Shown here: in pieces, positions 16,405 to 25,047 of the stretch
How positions within the stretch are numbered: position 1 is the first letter of the stretch
Layout: the number at the start of each line of letters is the position of its first letter
NCBI GenBank assembly: GCA_904420245.1
Contig: CAJFUL010000030.1
Span: 1 to 64,000, forward strand
From: Candidatus Paralachnospira avium
GTDB lineage: Bacteria > Bacillota > Clostridia > Lachnospirales > Lachnospiraceae
Length of the DNA stretch: 64,000 nucleotides
Reading direction: 5' to 3'
Program-made: the position numbers and the translations under genes
The notes under the pieces: generated by a model
Seen by the model: the letters and a program-made list of their open reading frames with translations, nothing else
Told to the model about the DNA's origin: nothing
Databases searched by the model: none

Positions 16405-17337
16405 TTAGTAGACAACATCATAATGGTACGGATCCTCCGTCTGCGGATCGGATTCCAGGAAGTACCGGAGTTCGACATAGGTCTCCACATACTCCACGAG
16501 GCACTCTTCCATGACCGAGAGGGGGGACACCACCATGTCGAAGCGGACCATGGGAGGATTTCCCTCGTTTTGAAATTCCCGGTCCTGTCCGCCCACGGCC
16601 GTGAGGGCGTACTCTCCCTCCCCGGTGATCCACTGCTGAGAGGGAAAATAATATGCCAGATCGTTTAAATATCCTTCATTGACCGGATCCGGCATGAACT
16701 CCTGGCCCAGAAAAGGCTCCAGATACTCCATGACCGGCTCCAGCACAAGAGGATCGGACTTGCGGATATTCCTTCCCAGGAAGCAGATGGCCTGGCTCTC
16801 TTCATGGTAATCACGGACGGTCCCGCAGCCGGCCAGACGCACCGGCATCCCCGTCCGCGCATCCAGAAACAGCCGGAGCCACGCGCCTTCGTAGGTATAG
16901 GAGGCGCACCAGAGGGCGGCCTCCCCGTATTCCGGATGGACTCTCAAAGTCATCTGCGGCTCCGTGATCCCCAGCTGGGAGGGATAGCCGGCCTGGGTGA
17001 GGGTCTGGCTGTATTTATAGAGAAATTCCGAAGCATACTGGGCCGCCTCCTCTCTGGAAAGCTCTTCTGTCCTGGGCCCTCTCTCCGGGTATGTATCCTC
17101 AAAGTCTTCCCGGAGGGCCATCTCCGAAAGCAGCTGGAGTCTCCCGGCCGCGGACAGATAGGAATTCGCTTCCTCCTGCTGCCAGGAAGCGTCCGCCAAA
17201 GCTCCGTCTCCCCGGTACAAGCTGTCCGCCTGCCGCTCCAGGAGCAGATGGACGGCCGCCGTCCCGCCGGCTCCCATCAGACACAGGAGCATGAGCGCCG
17301 CCAGCCCGCGAAAGAACCCACTCTTCCGTCTCTTCAT
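16405..17337 (-). CDS. Extracytoplasmic protein of unknown function co-transcribed with a two-component system
   Basis: A 310-aa protein with a basic N-terminus and one hydrophobic segment ('GLAALMLLCLMGAGGTAAVHLLL'), so either an anchored or secreted protein with the bulk outside. The rest is soluble, rich in acidic and aromatic residues, with 'ASEFLYKYSQTLTQAG' and 'LRLFLDARTGMPVRLAGCG', the latter resembling the PepSY-like pattern of a strand ending in 'DARTG'. I do not recognise a family. Its start overlaps the kinase stop (ATGA), so it is translationally coupled. Such third genes often supply a sensor accessory protein, but nothing here proves that. Confidence 0.7.
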   Translation of the reverse strand: MKRRKSGFFRGLAALMLLCLMGAGGTAAVHLLLERQADSLYRGDGALADASWQQEEANSYLSAAGRLQLLSEMALREDFEDTYPERGPRTEELSREEAAQYASEFLYKYSQTLTQAGYPSQLGITEPQMTLRVHPEYGEAALWCASYTYEGAWLRLFLDARTGMPVRLAGCGTVRDYHEESQAICFLGRNIRKSDPLVLEPVMEYLEPFLGQEFMPDPVNEGYLNDLAYYFPSQQWITGEGEYALTAVGGQDREFQNEGNPPMVRFDMVVSPLSVMEECLVEYVETYVELRYFLESDPQTEDPYHYDVVY

Positions 17338-18680
17338 GGCGTTCCCTCCTTTCTGCCGGGGATCCGGACCGTCACGGTGGTCCCCTGCCCCTCCCTGCTC
17401 TTAAATTCCAGGGAAGTGTGATGGAGGGCCGCGATCTTCCGGCAGAGCGCCAGCCCCAGACCGGCTCCGTTCTGCTTCCGGCTCCTGGACTTGTCCACCA
17501 TGTAAAAAGGCTCCTGGATATGGGAGAGGCTTTCCCTGGGGATCCCCCGCCCGTCGTCGCTGACTGAGAGGAGATACCCGCCGTCCGTCCGCTCTCCCTT
17601 CAGCAGGATGGAACGGCTTCCGGCCTTCCCGGCGTTGTCGATCAGATTCAGGATGAGCGTCTTCATCAGATCCCACTCGATACAGAGCTCCCCGTTTTGG
17701 AAACGGATCAGGAGCTTTTGTTTCCGGCCTTCCTGGTACAGAGGCTTTAAGGTCTCCCGGATGTCCTGGAAGAATTCTCTGGCCGGCACCTGCTCCAGGC
17801 AGAAATCCTCCTGCCCCAGGGCGATGAACCGCAAAAGCTTCTGCGACAGCTGCTCCAGCCGCATCCCTTCGTTCAGGATATAGGAGGCGGCCTCCCGGAC
17901 TTCTTCCCTGGAATATTCCTTCTGATAGAGGCTGTCGGCGTATCCGATTATGGCCGTCATGGGAGTCTTGATCTCATGGGAAAAATCTCCCATGAACCGT
18001 TCTTTTCGCTCCGCCTCCTGCGAAAGCTCCTCCACCTTCTGCTGGACGGCCTCCGCCATCTGGTTAAAGGAGCGGGCCAGTTCTCCGATCTCATCCCGCC
18101 CTTTCTCCGGAACACGTTCCGTATACTCTCCGCAGGAGATGCGCTCCGCCGCGTCCTTAAGCTTCCGGATGGGCTTCACCAGAAAATAAGAAACCGCCGC
18201 CATGCAGAGGATACAGGCGGCCATGGCCATATAGACAGCCAGGCTGTACTCCCGCTCCATATGCAGCCGTTCTTCATAGATTTGGGAAATATCTTTTCCC
18301 ATGGTCAAAAGGCTGCCGTCCGGCAGCCTCCCCGATACAAAGAGCACCTGTTTTCCCCCCGTCTCCCGGATCCGGTAGGAAAGGCTTCCAGTGACTTCCA
18401 TCCCGTCGGAAGCAGCTTCCCACTCTGCCGGAAGATCGGAAGAAATGCTGCCGGAAACGCTCTCCAGCCGCATATGCCGCTCCCCCAGCTGCTCCCTGCC
18501 GGCCTCCTCTCCGCTCAGATAGACCGCCATCCGGATGAACCTGTACTGCTCCAGCTCATGGCTGACCTCCTGGGACATGGCGTCGGAAAAGCTCCTGGAG
18601 ACCATATAATATTCCACGAAGCAGAGGACCGCCGTCAAAACCGTCACAGTGGAAAGCAGGATCTTGAAAAAAAGCTTCAT
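17334..18680 (-). CDS. Sensor histidine kinase (HAMP-HisKA-HATPase)
   Basis: A kinase of about 448 aa that autophosphorylates on His and passes phosphate to the neighbouring regulator. ATG 18680 was chosen over the track start because it follows GGAGGTATGAG and begins the first membrane helix ('MKLFFKILLSTVTVLTAVLCFVEYY'). An outside sensor region of about 130 residues is followed by a second helix ('YSLAVYMAMAACILCMAAVSYFL'), then a HAMP linker, the H-box 'FMGDFSHEIKTPMTAIIGYADSL', N-box 'LILNLIDNAGKAG', G1 'VSDDGRGIPRE' and G2 'GAGLGLALCRKI'. No known sensory domain is recognisable, so the signal is unknown. Confidence 0.93.
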   Translation of the reverse strand: MKLFFKILLSTVTVLTAVLCFVEYYMVSRSFSDAMSQEVSHELEQYRFIRMAVYLSGEEAGREQLGERHMRLESVSGSISSDLPAEWEAASDGMEVTGSLSYRIRETGGKQVLFVSGRLPDGSLLTMGKDISQIYEERLHMEREYSLAVYMAMAACILCMAAVSYFLVKPIRKLKDAAERISCGEYTERVPEKGRDEIGELARSFNQMAEAVQQKVEELSQEAERKERFMGDFSHEIKTPMTAIIGYADSLYQKEYSREEVREAASYILNEGMRLEQLSQKLLRFIALGQEDFCLEQVPAREFFQDIRETLKPLYQEGRKQKLLIRFQNGELCIEWDLMKTLILNLIDNAGKAGSRSILLKGERTDGGYLLSVSDDGRGIPRESLSHIQEPFYMVDKSRSRKQNGAGLGLALCRKIAALHHTSLEFKSREGQGTTVTVRIPGRKEGTP

Positions 18681-18681
18681 C

Positions 18682-19323
18682 TCATACCTCCAGCCGGTAT
18701 CCGACCCGGAACACCGTCCGGATCCTGTCCTCCCACCCCAGTTTCTTCCGCAGTTTCTGCACATGGCAGTCCAGAGTCCTGGTCTCGCCGGTATAGATCT
18801 CGTTCCAGACGTCTTCATAGATCTGGGCCCGGGAAAGCGCCACATTCTTGTGGTTCAAAAGCTCCGCCAGGATCTCAAATTCCTTTCCCGTAAGCTCCAC
18901 GGGCCGTCCGTTCTTGAGCACCTGCCGCGCCACCAGATCGATCTGGACGTCTCCGATCTGGATGGGAGTAAGGTTCCTTCCGCTCCGCCGAAGCACAGCC
19001 TCCACCCGGGCCAAAAGCTCGCTGATCTGAAACGGCTTCACGATATAGTCGTCGGCTCCCAGCTTGAGTCCCAGCACCTTGTCCGAAAGCTGTCCTTTGG
19101 CTGTCACAAAGATCACGGGAATATCCAGGGCCTTCATATATTCCAGCAGCTCATATCCGTCGATGCCGGGGAGCATGATGTCCAAAAGGGCAAGAGAATA
19201 GGAGGCTCTCTCGATGAATTCCGCCGCCTCTGTCCCGCTCCTGGCCCAGTCACAGAGATACCCTTCTTCCAGAAGGGTGCGGTATATCAGGATCCCGATG
19301 GCCTCCTCGTCTTCTGCTACCAA
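18682..19323 (-). CDS. OmpR/PhoB family response regulator
   Basis: A 213-aa regulator. The receiver domain shows the acidic pair in 'LVAEDEEAIG', phospho-acceptor Asp in 'LALLDIMLPGIDGYE', the Thr in 'VIFVTAKG' and Lys in 'DDYIVKPF'. The C-terminal winged helix has 'LTGKEFEILAELLNHKNVALSRAQI' and 'TRTLDCHVQKLRKKLGWEDRIRTVFRVGYRL'. The start is odd: no ATG/GTG is in place and the TTG at 19323 is 17 bases from the GGGGGAG site, whereas a GTA codon sits at ideal spacing and would complete 'KKILVAED'. It lies one base upstream of the kinase start region and heads the operon. Confidence 0.93.
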   Translation of the reverse strand: MVAEDEEAIGILIYRTLLEEGYLCDWARSGTEAAEFIERASYSLALLDIMLPGIDGYELLEYMKALDIPVIFVTAKGQLSDKVLGLKLGADDYIVKPFQISELLARVEAVLRRSGRNLTPIQIGDVQIDLVARQVLKNGRPVELTGKEFEILAELLNHKNVALSRAQIYEDVWNEIYTGETRTLDCHVQKLRKKLGWEDRIRTVFRVGYRLEV

Positions 19324-19404
19324 TATTTTTTTTACGGTATCTCCCCCTTTCCGTATTTGTATAGTATACGATACAGATGTATGGGAGTTGTAAATTTCCG
19401 GACG

Positions 19405-19887
19405 CTACTGTTCAAGCCCCGTATCTTCCAGCAGGGGCCCGTGGTCGGCGGCCGCCGTGGCCAGTCTGTCGCAGCGTTCGTTTTCCGGATGTCCGTCGTG
19501 GCCCTTCACCCATCGAAAGACCGTCTCATGAGGTTCCATGGCCTTAAGGAGCCGTTTCCAGAGGTCCGTATTCTTGACCGGCTCGCCCCGTCCTCTCTTC
19601 CAACCCTTTTTGATCCAGCTCTCCAGCCAGTGCTCCGTGAAAGCCTTCACCACATAGGCCGAATCGGAGACCACCTCCACCCGGCAGGGGCGGTTCAGGG
19701 CTTCCAGTCCTGCGATGACTCCCATCAGCTCCATCCTGTTGTTGGTGGTCTTCCTGTATCCGGCTGAAAGCTCCTTCTCGTGGAGACGGCCTTCTCTGTC
19801 CACATACTGGAGGATGGCGCCGTAGCCGCCCGGCCCGTCGGGATTTCCCCTGGCCGCTCCATCTGTATAAAGCGTCACTTTCATCAT
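19405..19887 (-). CDS. rnhA: Ribonuclease HI
   Basis: RNase HI cuts the RNA strand of RNA-DNA hybrids. It is about 160 aa. The catalytic residues are visible: Asp in '[19 protein letters not shown]', Glu in '[16 protein letters not shown]', Asp in '[12 protein letters not shown]' and the final Asp in '[15 protein letters not shown]', with the basic handle region '[16 protein letters not shown]'. The likely start is one of two adjacent ATG codons (19887 or 19884) that overlap the upstream stop in ATGATGA; both are inside the upstream gene's end. It is therefore translationally coupled to the MutS-like gene. Confidence 0.95.
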   Translation of the reverse strand: MMKVTLYTDGAARGNPDGPGGYGAILQYVDREGRLHEKELSAGYRKTTNNRMELMGVIAGLEALNRPCRVEVVSDSAYVVKAFTEHWLESWIKKGWKRGRGEPVKNTDLWKRLLKAMEPHETVFRWVKGHDGHPENERCDRLATAAADHGPLLEDTGLEQ

Positions 19888-21584
19888 GGCTCCAAACTCC
19901 ATTCTCCTGTTTTCACAAACCGCTCAGCCATTTCCTCCGCCTCCCGGATGATGCCCTCCTCGTATCCCATGATGGCCAGCAGGCGGATGGCGTTCCTGGT
20001 TGCCGCCCTTCCGGGATACAGTTTATAGGAAAAGAGCACGTCGTTCCCCTCGATCTGTTCCTCAAAGTGATAGTTGTCATAGACGCCGGAAAGCAGCGCC
20101 GTCAGCTCGATGTCATGGGTGGCCGCGAAACAGAGGACCGGCTTTCCGCTCATGTTCTCCAGGATCTTGGAGGAAGCCGAGATGCGCTCCACCGTATTGG
20201 TCCCCCGCAGCACCTCGTCGATGAAGCACAGGACCGGAGCCCCGCCGGAGGGGATGGCATCCAGGATCCTCTTTAAGGATTTGATCTCTACCATATAATA
20301 GCTCTCCCCCGACTCCAGGTTATCTGCCAGGGCCATGGAGGAAAAGACCCGGAAAAAGCAGCTTTCATACTGTTTCGCCGGCACGGTGTAGATGGTCTGA
20401 GCCAGGATGGCGCCCACTCCGATGGTCTTTAAAAACGTGGATTTTCCCGAGGCGTTGGAACCGGTCACCAGCACAGGCCTGTCCGCCCGGATAGAATTGG
20501 CAACGGCCCCTTCGATCAGAGGATGATAGATATCCCGGCAGGACAGGCGGCAGGCTTTATCTCCGGAAAGCTCCGGCTCGCAGTACGTCTGCAGATATTC
20601 CCGGAAAGAACCGATGCAAAGTCCCAGCTCCAGCTCCCCCATCACCTTCATCAAGTCTTCCAGGACTTCCCCCTTATCCCGGACGATGGAGGAGATCCTC
20701 CGAAACAGGATCAGATCCAGATGGGTGACCATGCACAAGTAGTCAAAGACGGCCTCCATCAAAGAAGCTCCGATGCCGACCTTGTCCACCAGGATCCACG
20801 CCTGGCTCCGGATGGGCCGCAGGACGCCGCACGCGTTTCGGAGCCGCTCCTTATAGGGGGGCAGAAGCTCCCCCTCCACGGGGATCTCCTCCATGCGGCT
20901 TCCGTATTCCACCAGTTCCGCCACCTGGGACATGCACTGGAAATACTTTCCCACTCTTCCTTTATACCGGTAATAGGTGACGATGTTGAAGACCATCACC
21001 ACCAGCAGAAAACCGACTCCCACCGCCGGCTCGAAGGCGAAAGAACCGATGGAGGCAGCCAGCAGAAGCAGGCACAGGATATGGAGGAACAGCGGCTGCC
21101 TGGGCACATCCGAAAGCTTTTCGATGTAATCCGCCAAGGCCACCCGCTTGCGTCTGCCCATCTGGGCAAAACAGATCCCGAACGCTTCCCTCTCCTTTTG
21201 ATGACTCCGGAAGTGATCCGCCAGGGCGGACCGTTCCTTCAGGACTCCCGTATCAAACTCCGGCGTCCGCAGGACCTGGTACAGATATTCCTCCCCGACG
21301 GCCGATCCCGCCGTGTTGAGCAGGAGGAATACCTCATCCATCCCCAGGTCATTCCAGGTGATATCGTCGATGGAAAAGCGGCTTCCCTTCCGCTTCTCAT
21401 AAAAATGGGAGATCTTTTCAAACTCCTCCAGGGAATATTCCCGGTCCGGGACTTTCCCCCACTGTTCCCGGACCTTTCTGCAAAGGGACTGATACCGGTT
21501 CCTCTTGGAGACCACATACTGGATCCAGAGGAGCAGGCACGCGCCCAGTATAAAAACCACATAAACCATTGTCTGTTGATCCAT
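19884..21584 (-). CDS. Membrane-anchored MutS-family ATPase
   Basis: A 566-aa protein starting at ATG 21584 after AGAGGTG. It has an N-terminal membrane helix ('[19 protein letters not shown]'), a lever-like helical region, two more hydrophobic segments about residues 183-220, and a C-terminal MutS domain V ATPase. Walker A is '[19 protein letters not shown]', Walker B '[15 protein letters not shown]', and the ABC-like helix and trans-acting motifs '[17 protein letters not shown]' and '[11 protein letters not shown]' are present. The mismatch-recognition domain I of true MutS is absent. Such membrane MutS homologues occur in Clostridia with unknown role. It lies between spoIVA and rnhA, overlapping the latter. 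Confidence 0.85.
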   Translation of the reverse strand: MDQQTMVYVVFILGACLLLWIQYVVSKRNRYQSLCRKVREQWGKVPDREYSLEEFEKISHFYEKRKGSRFSIDDITWNDLGMDEVFLLLNTAGSAVGEEYLYQVLRTPEFDTGVLKERSALADHFRSHQKEREAFGICFAQMGRRKRVALADYIEKLSDVPRQPLFLHILCLLLLAASIGSFAFEPAVGVGFLLVVMVFNIVTYYRYKGRVGKYFQCMSQVAELVEYGSRMEEIPVEGELLPPYKERLRNACGVLRPIRSQAWILVDKVGIGASLMEAVFDYLCMVTHLDLILFRRISSIVRDKGEVLEDLMKVMGELELGLCIGSFREYLQTYCEPELSGDKACRLSCRDIYHPLIEGAVANSIRADRPVLVTGSNASGKSTFLKTIGVGAILAQTIYTVPAKQYESCFFRVFSSMALADNLESGESYYMVEIKSLKRILDAIPSGGAPVLCFIDEVLRGTNTVERISASSKILENMSGKPVLCFAATHDIELTALLSGVYDNYHFEEQIEGNDVLFSYKLYPGRAATRNAIRLLAIMGYEEGIIREAEEMAERFVKTGEWSLEP

Positions 21585-21631
21585 AGCAAGCACCTCTCTA
21601 CGTGCCAGTATACGAGATGCCGCCTGCAAAG

Positions 21632-23104
21632 TCAAATGATTATACAGATCATGCCGCCGTTTGAATCGTTGATGATCTTCTGGAGCGTCTCCTGCAGCTT
21701 CATCTGGCAGGTATCGGTCATCTGGGAGATCTTGGCCTGTATCCCGTCGGTGACGATCTGCTCGATGGATTTTCCGAAGATGCTGGTGTTCCAGACCCCG
21801 TCGTCATTTTCCCTTCCGTTTTCCCGGATATAGGCGATCAGGTCTTCCGCCTGTTTTTCATCGCCCACGATGGGGGCCAGCTCCGTTTCGATGGAGGCCC
21901 GTATCAGATTGATGGAGGGAGCCTGGGCATGGATCTTGACTCCGTATTTATTTCCGTGTTTGATGACTTCCGGATCGTCCAGGAGGATCTCATCCCGCTG
22001 CGGCATGATGACTCCATACCCTTTCTGGCGCACCGCTTCCAGCGCTCCCTGCAGTTTCTCATACTGTTCCCTGGTCTGGGCAAACTGCCTGAGGAGACGC
22101 ATGAGCTGGTATTCGCCGCTTATCTCCATGCCGGTGTAATCGCTTAAGATCCTGTAGTAGACTCCGTCGTCCACCACCACGTCCAAACAGACCTTTCCGT
22201 CGGAATAGTCGGCGGAGCGGACCTGGACTCTCTTGATGGGAGAATCCTCTTCCTGGGCATAGTCCGCCGCCAGATCCTTCATCTGCATCACCGTTCCCAT
22301 GAGTTCCTTCACGATGTCCAGGATCCGTTCCTTCAGCCAGTGGGAGGACGGGAGGATCTCCGCCCACTTCGGCATATAAAAGTCCAGCTCCGACACAGGG
22401 AATTCATCCAGGACTTCTCCCAGGATCCTGGAAACATCTTCCTTCCGCAGCTGCTCACAGTTGACGGGAAGGACCTGGACGCCATATTCTCCCTCCAGGG
22501 ATGCCGCCAGCTCTTTGGCCTCGTCCGAATAGGGCTTTGTGGTATTCAGCAGCATGATAAAAGGCTTTCCGATCTTCCGCAGCTCTCCGATGGTCTGTTT
22601 TTCCGCATCGATGTATCCGTTTCTGGGGATCTCTCCGAAAGAGCCGTCGGTGGTCACCACGATGCCGATGGTGGAATGTTCCCGGATCACCCTCTCCGTC
22701 CCGATGGCAGCCGCCTGGGTAAAGGGGATCTCATAGTCGAACCAGGGAGTCCGCACCAGCCGCTCCTCGTCATTTTCAATATGTCCGCTGGCTCCGTCCA
22801 CCATAAATCCCACGCAGTCGATGAGCCGGACCTTCACCTGGGCCTCGCCGATCTGGATCTGCGCCGCCTCTTTGGGGATGAATTTGGGCTCCGTCGTCAT
22901 AATGGTCTTTCCCGCCGCCGACTGGGGCAGTTCATCCTGGGCCCGGTTCCTCTCGTGGGCATCTTCCATATTAGGCAGCACCAAAAGATCCATGAACCTT
23001 TTGATAAAGGTGGATTTTCCGGTCCGCACCGGTCCCACCACTCCAATATAGATCTCCCCTCCCGTCCTGGCCTGTATGTCCTTGTATACATGAAAATTGT
23101 CCAT
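21632..23104 (-). CDS. spoIVA: Stage IV sporulation protein A
   Basis: SpoIVA is the ATP-hydrolysing scaffold protein that polymerises on the forespore surface and anchors the coat. The 490-aa length is normal. ATG 23104 follows AGGAGGGCGG and gives the classic N-terminus 'MDNFHVYKDIQARTGGEIYIGVVGPVRTGKSTFIKRFM', with the Walker A at about residues 24-32. 'RLIDCVGFMVDGASGHIE' and 'TPWFDYEIPFTQAAAIGTERVI' are GTPase-like blocks of the family. The C-terminus 'IINDSNGGMICIII' is the conserved anchoring tail. A SigE-like promoter precedes it, as expected for mother-cell expression. Confidence 0.97.
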   Translation of the reverse strand: MDNFHVYKDIQARTGGEIYIGVVGPVRTGKSTFIKRFMDLLVLPNMEDAHERNRAQDELPQSAAGKTIMTTEPKFIPKEAAQIQIGEAQVKVRLIDCVGFMVDGASGHIENDEERLVRTPWFDYEIPFTQAAAIGTERVIREHSTIGIVVTTDGSFGEIPRNGYIDAEKQTIGELRKIGKPFIMLLNTTKPYSDEAKELAASLEGEYGVQVLPVNCEQLRKEDVSRILGEVLDEFPVSELDFYMPKWAEILPSSHWLKERILDIVKELMGTVMQMKDLAADYAQEEDSPIKRVQVRSADYSDGKVCLDVVVDDGVYYRILSDYTGMEISGEYQLMRLLRQFAQTREQYEKLQGALEAVRQKGYGVIMPQRDEILLDDPEVIKHGNKYGVKIHAQAPSINLIRASIETELAPIVGDEKQAEDLIAYIRENGRENDDGVWNTSIFGKSIEQIVTDGIQAKISQMTDTCQMKLQETLQKIINDSNGGMICIII

Positions 23105-23131
23105 AAAACCGCCCTCCTGCATATGCTGGTT

Positions 23132-23161
23132 AACTATATGCGGGACTTGGCTCTTTTATGA
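23132..23161 (-). promoter_or_regulatory. Possible SigE promoter of spoIVA
   Basis: On the minus strand TCATAAA, a 14-base gap and CATATAGTT, about 28 bases before the spoIVA start, resemble the SigE boxes (-35 ATA core, -10 CATAc-aT). SigE control of spoIVA is established in Bacillus; the boxes here are read by eye. Confidence 0.5.
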
Positions 23162-23197
23162 CCGGGAAAAGCCTCCGGATCAGCCTGCAAAAAGCGC

Positions 23198-23226
23198 TTG
23201 CATATTGTCCTTCTTTGTGTTATATT
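23198..23226 (+). promoter_or_regulatory. SigA-type promoter of the PTS-IIC-like gene
   Basis: TTGCAT, a 17-base spacer and TATATT, 78 bases before the ATG. A palindrome (ATGACGTCAT) lies at the expected transcription start region and could bind a regulator. Confidence 0.7.
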
Positions 23227-23303
23227 TTATGACGTCATGTGTCTTGTCATATGTTTCAAAAAACTTTACATAAAATTGCACTAAGAAGAAAGGCGGTTCC
23301 CCT

Positions 23304-24359
23304 ATGAAAAAATGGTTAAACCGGTTGTTCATCGACGGCCTCAGCGGTATGGCCACCGGTCTCTTCTCGACTCTCATCGTCGGCACCATCATCCAGCAGA
23401 TCGGCACTCTCATCGGCGGCAGCATCGGAAATTTCCTCTTCCTGTTCGGAAAAGTGGCCGCGGCCCTCACAGGCGCCGGCATCGGCTGCGGTGTGGCCTG
23501 CAAATTTAAAGAAAGTCCTCTGGTGGTCCTCTCGGCCGCCACATCCGGCATGGTGGGAGCCTTCGCCTCTTCCATCCTGAACGGTTCCATCCTGGCGGAC
23601 GGCGCCATCGTCCTCTCCGGCCCCGGCGAGCCTCTGGGCGCCTTCATCGCCGCCTATGTGGGCATCGAACTGGGACACCTGATCTCCGGAAAGACGAAAC
23701 TGGACATCGTACTGACGCCGATCCTCTGTATCCTGGCCGGTTCCACAGTAGGTCTGATCCTCAGTCCGCCCATCTCCGCCTTCATGAATTCCCTGGGCGC
23801 CATGATCAATTGGGGAACGGAACAGCAGCCCTTCCTGATGGGCATCATCGTATCGGTGCTGATGGGCATGATCCTGACCCTCCCCATCAGCTCTGCCGCC
23901 CTGGGCGTGGCATTGAGCCTGTCCGGCCTGGCGGCCGGGGCTGCTACTGTAGGCTGCTGCGCCAATATGGTGGGCTTTGCCGTGGCCAGCTACCGGGAAA
24001 ATAAGATGGGAGGCCTTCTGGCCCAGGGCATCGGGACCAGTATGCTCCAGGTCCCCAACATCATAAAAAAGCCCGTCATCTGGCTGCCTGCCATCATCAG
24101 CAGCGCCATCTTAGGGCCTCTTTCTACTATGGTGTTTCATATGAGCAATAATCCTGTAGGTTCCGGCATGGGCACGGCCGGCCTGGTGGGACAGATCATG
24201 ACCTTTCAGACCATGGCCCCCGCCGAGGGAGCCGTCCCGGTCCTCCTGAAAATCCTGCTCCTCCACTTCCTCCTGCCCGGCGTCATCGCGTGGGCCGTAT
24301 CCTGGTTCATGCGGAAGAAAGGCTGGATCCAGGACGGAGATATGAAGCTGGACGTATGA
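23304..24359 (+). CDS. PTS IIC-like membrane protein (PfoR type)
   Basis: A 351-aa polytopic membrane protein with about nine or ten glycine/alanine-rich segments. The opening 'MKKWLNRLFIDGLSGMATGLFSTLIVGTIIQQIGTL' is typical of the PTS_EIIC_2 family, which includes PfoR of Clostridium perfringens. 'CCANMVGFAVASYRENKMGGLLAQGIGTSMLQVPNI' and 'GMGTAGLVGQI' are further family blocks. Members look like a PTS sugar permease subunit but are usually found without IIA and IIB partners, as here; substrate unknown. It has its own promoter and is convergent with the downstream gene. Confidence 0.82.
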   Translation: MKKWLNRLFIDGLSGMATGLFSTLIVGTIIQQIGTLIGGSIGNFLFLFGKVAAALTGAGIGCGVACKFKESPLVVLSAATSGMVGAFASSILNGSILADGAIVLSGPGEPLGAFIAAYVGIELGHLISGKTKLDIVLTPILCILAGSTVGLILSPPISAFMNSLGAMINWGTEQQPFLMGIIVSVLMGMILTLPISSAALGVALSLSGLAAGAATVGCCANMVGFAVASYRENKMGGLLAQGIGTSMLQVPNIIKKPVIWLPAIISSAILGPLSTMVFHMSNNPVGSGMGTAGLVGQIMTFQTMAPAEGAVPVLLKILLLHFLLPGVIAWAVSWFMRKKGWIQDGDMKLDV

Positions 24360-24374
24360 CCGGCCCGGAGACGC

Positions 24375-25037
24375 TCAAAGATCCGTAAACGCCGTCACAA
24401 ATTCCAGGAACCGGGGGCTACCTGTCCTGGCATCCTCCTCGGAAAAACCGAAATACCGGTAAATATCCCGGCAGATGGCCTTTGCCTGATCCCTCTGCCG
24501 CTTGCCGCGATACGAATAGGAGACCCCGGCGGTCTGCCGCAGCCTTTCTGTGGTGACGTCCAGGTCTCCGTATTTTTTTCCGTTTTCCATGAGGGGGATC
24601 CTGTATATGGCAAACTCCATGGGAACCTGGGAAGAGGGGACGGCTTCCGCCTCCTCCTGTCTTTTTCGGACCTTGTCAAAATACGCATCCAGAGCTTTTC
24701 TGTCCGGATTTTTCCTGTCCACGGGCGGCGCTTTGGGAACGGGACTTTTAATCAGCTCCGGCTTTTCCGCAAAGACCAGAGCCGCCTTCGCGCACCTGTA
24801 CTGTTCCTGATATTCTGTCGAGCTTTCCGGAAGTTTTTCCGCTCCATAGAGCTTTTCCAGATAAGCGATCAGCTCTTCCACCGTGTGGGGATCCGGCTTC
24901 ACGCGGCGCCGGATCCGGGCGATCTGCCTCCTCCGCCGCAGGAGACGGAAGGAAAAACGCCTCATTCCGGCGGTAAAGACGGAGGTGGGGCCGTCGCTCC
25001 CTCCTATGATGCCTATGGCCGCTGCTTTTTTATCCAT
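24375..25037 (-). CDS. Unknown protein beginning with a decarboxylase-beta-like GxxGGSDGPT motif
   Basis: A 220-aa protein whose start (ATG 25037) follows AGGAGGAAAG. The first residues 'KKAAAIGIIGGSDGPTSVF' closely copy a conserved segment of the beta subunit of sodium-pumping decarboxylases (IGIIG-ADGPT-IF). The remainder does not: a very basic stretch 'RRFSFRLLRRRRQIARIRRRV', a helical region, a proline-rich linker around 'SPVPKAPPVDRKNPD' and a soluble C-terminal part ending 'FLEFVTAFTDL'. There are no further membrane segments. I do not recognise the C-terminal domain. It lies 10 bases after cls and is convergent with the PTS-IIC-like gene. Confidence 0.6.
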   Translation of the reverse strand: MDKKAAAIGIIGGSDGPTSVFTAGMRRFSFRLLRRRRQIARIRRRVKPDPHTVEELIAYLEKLYGAEKLPESSTEYQEQYRCAKAALVFAEKPELIKSPVPKAPPVDRKNPDRKALDAYFDKVRKRQEEAEAVPSSQVPMEFAIYRIPLMENGKKYGDLDVTTERLRQTAGVSYSYRGKRQRDQAKAICRDIYRYFGFSEEDARTGSPRFLEFVTAFTDL

Positions 25038-25047
25038 ATCTTTCCTC

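Noticed and set aside
24975-25037. Start of a true sodium-pumping decarboxylase beta subunit
   Set aside because: Only one short motif matches. There are no multiple membrane helices and the rest of the protein is soluble and basic.
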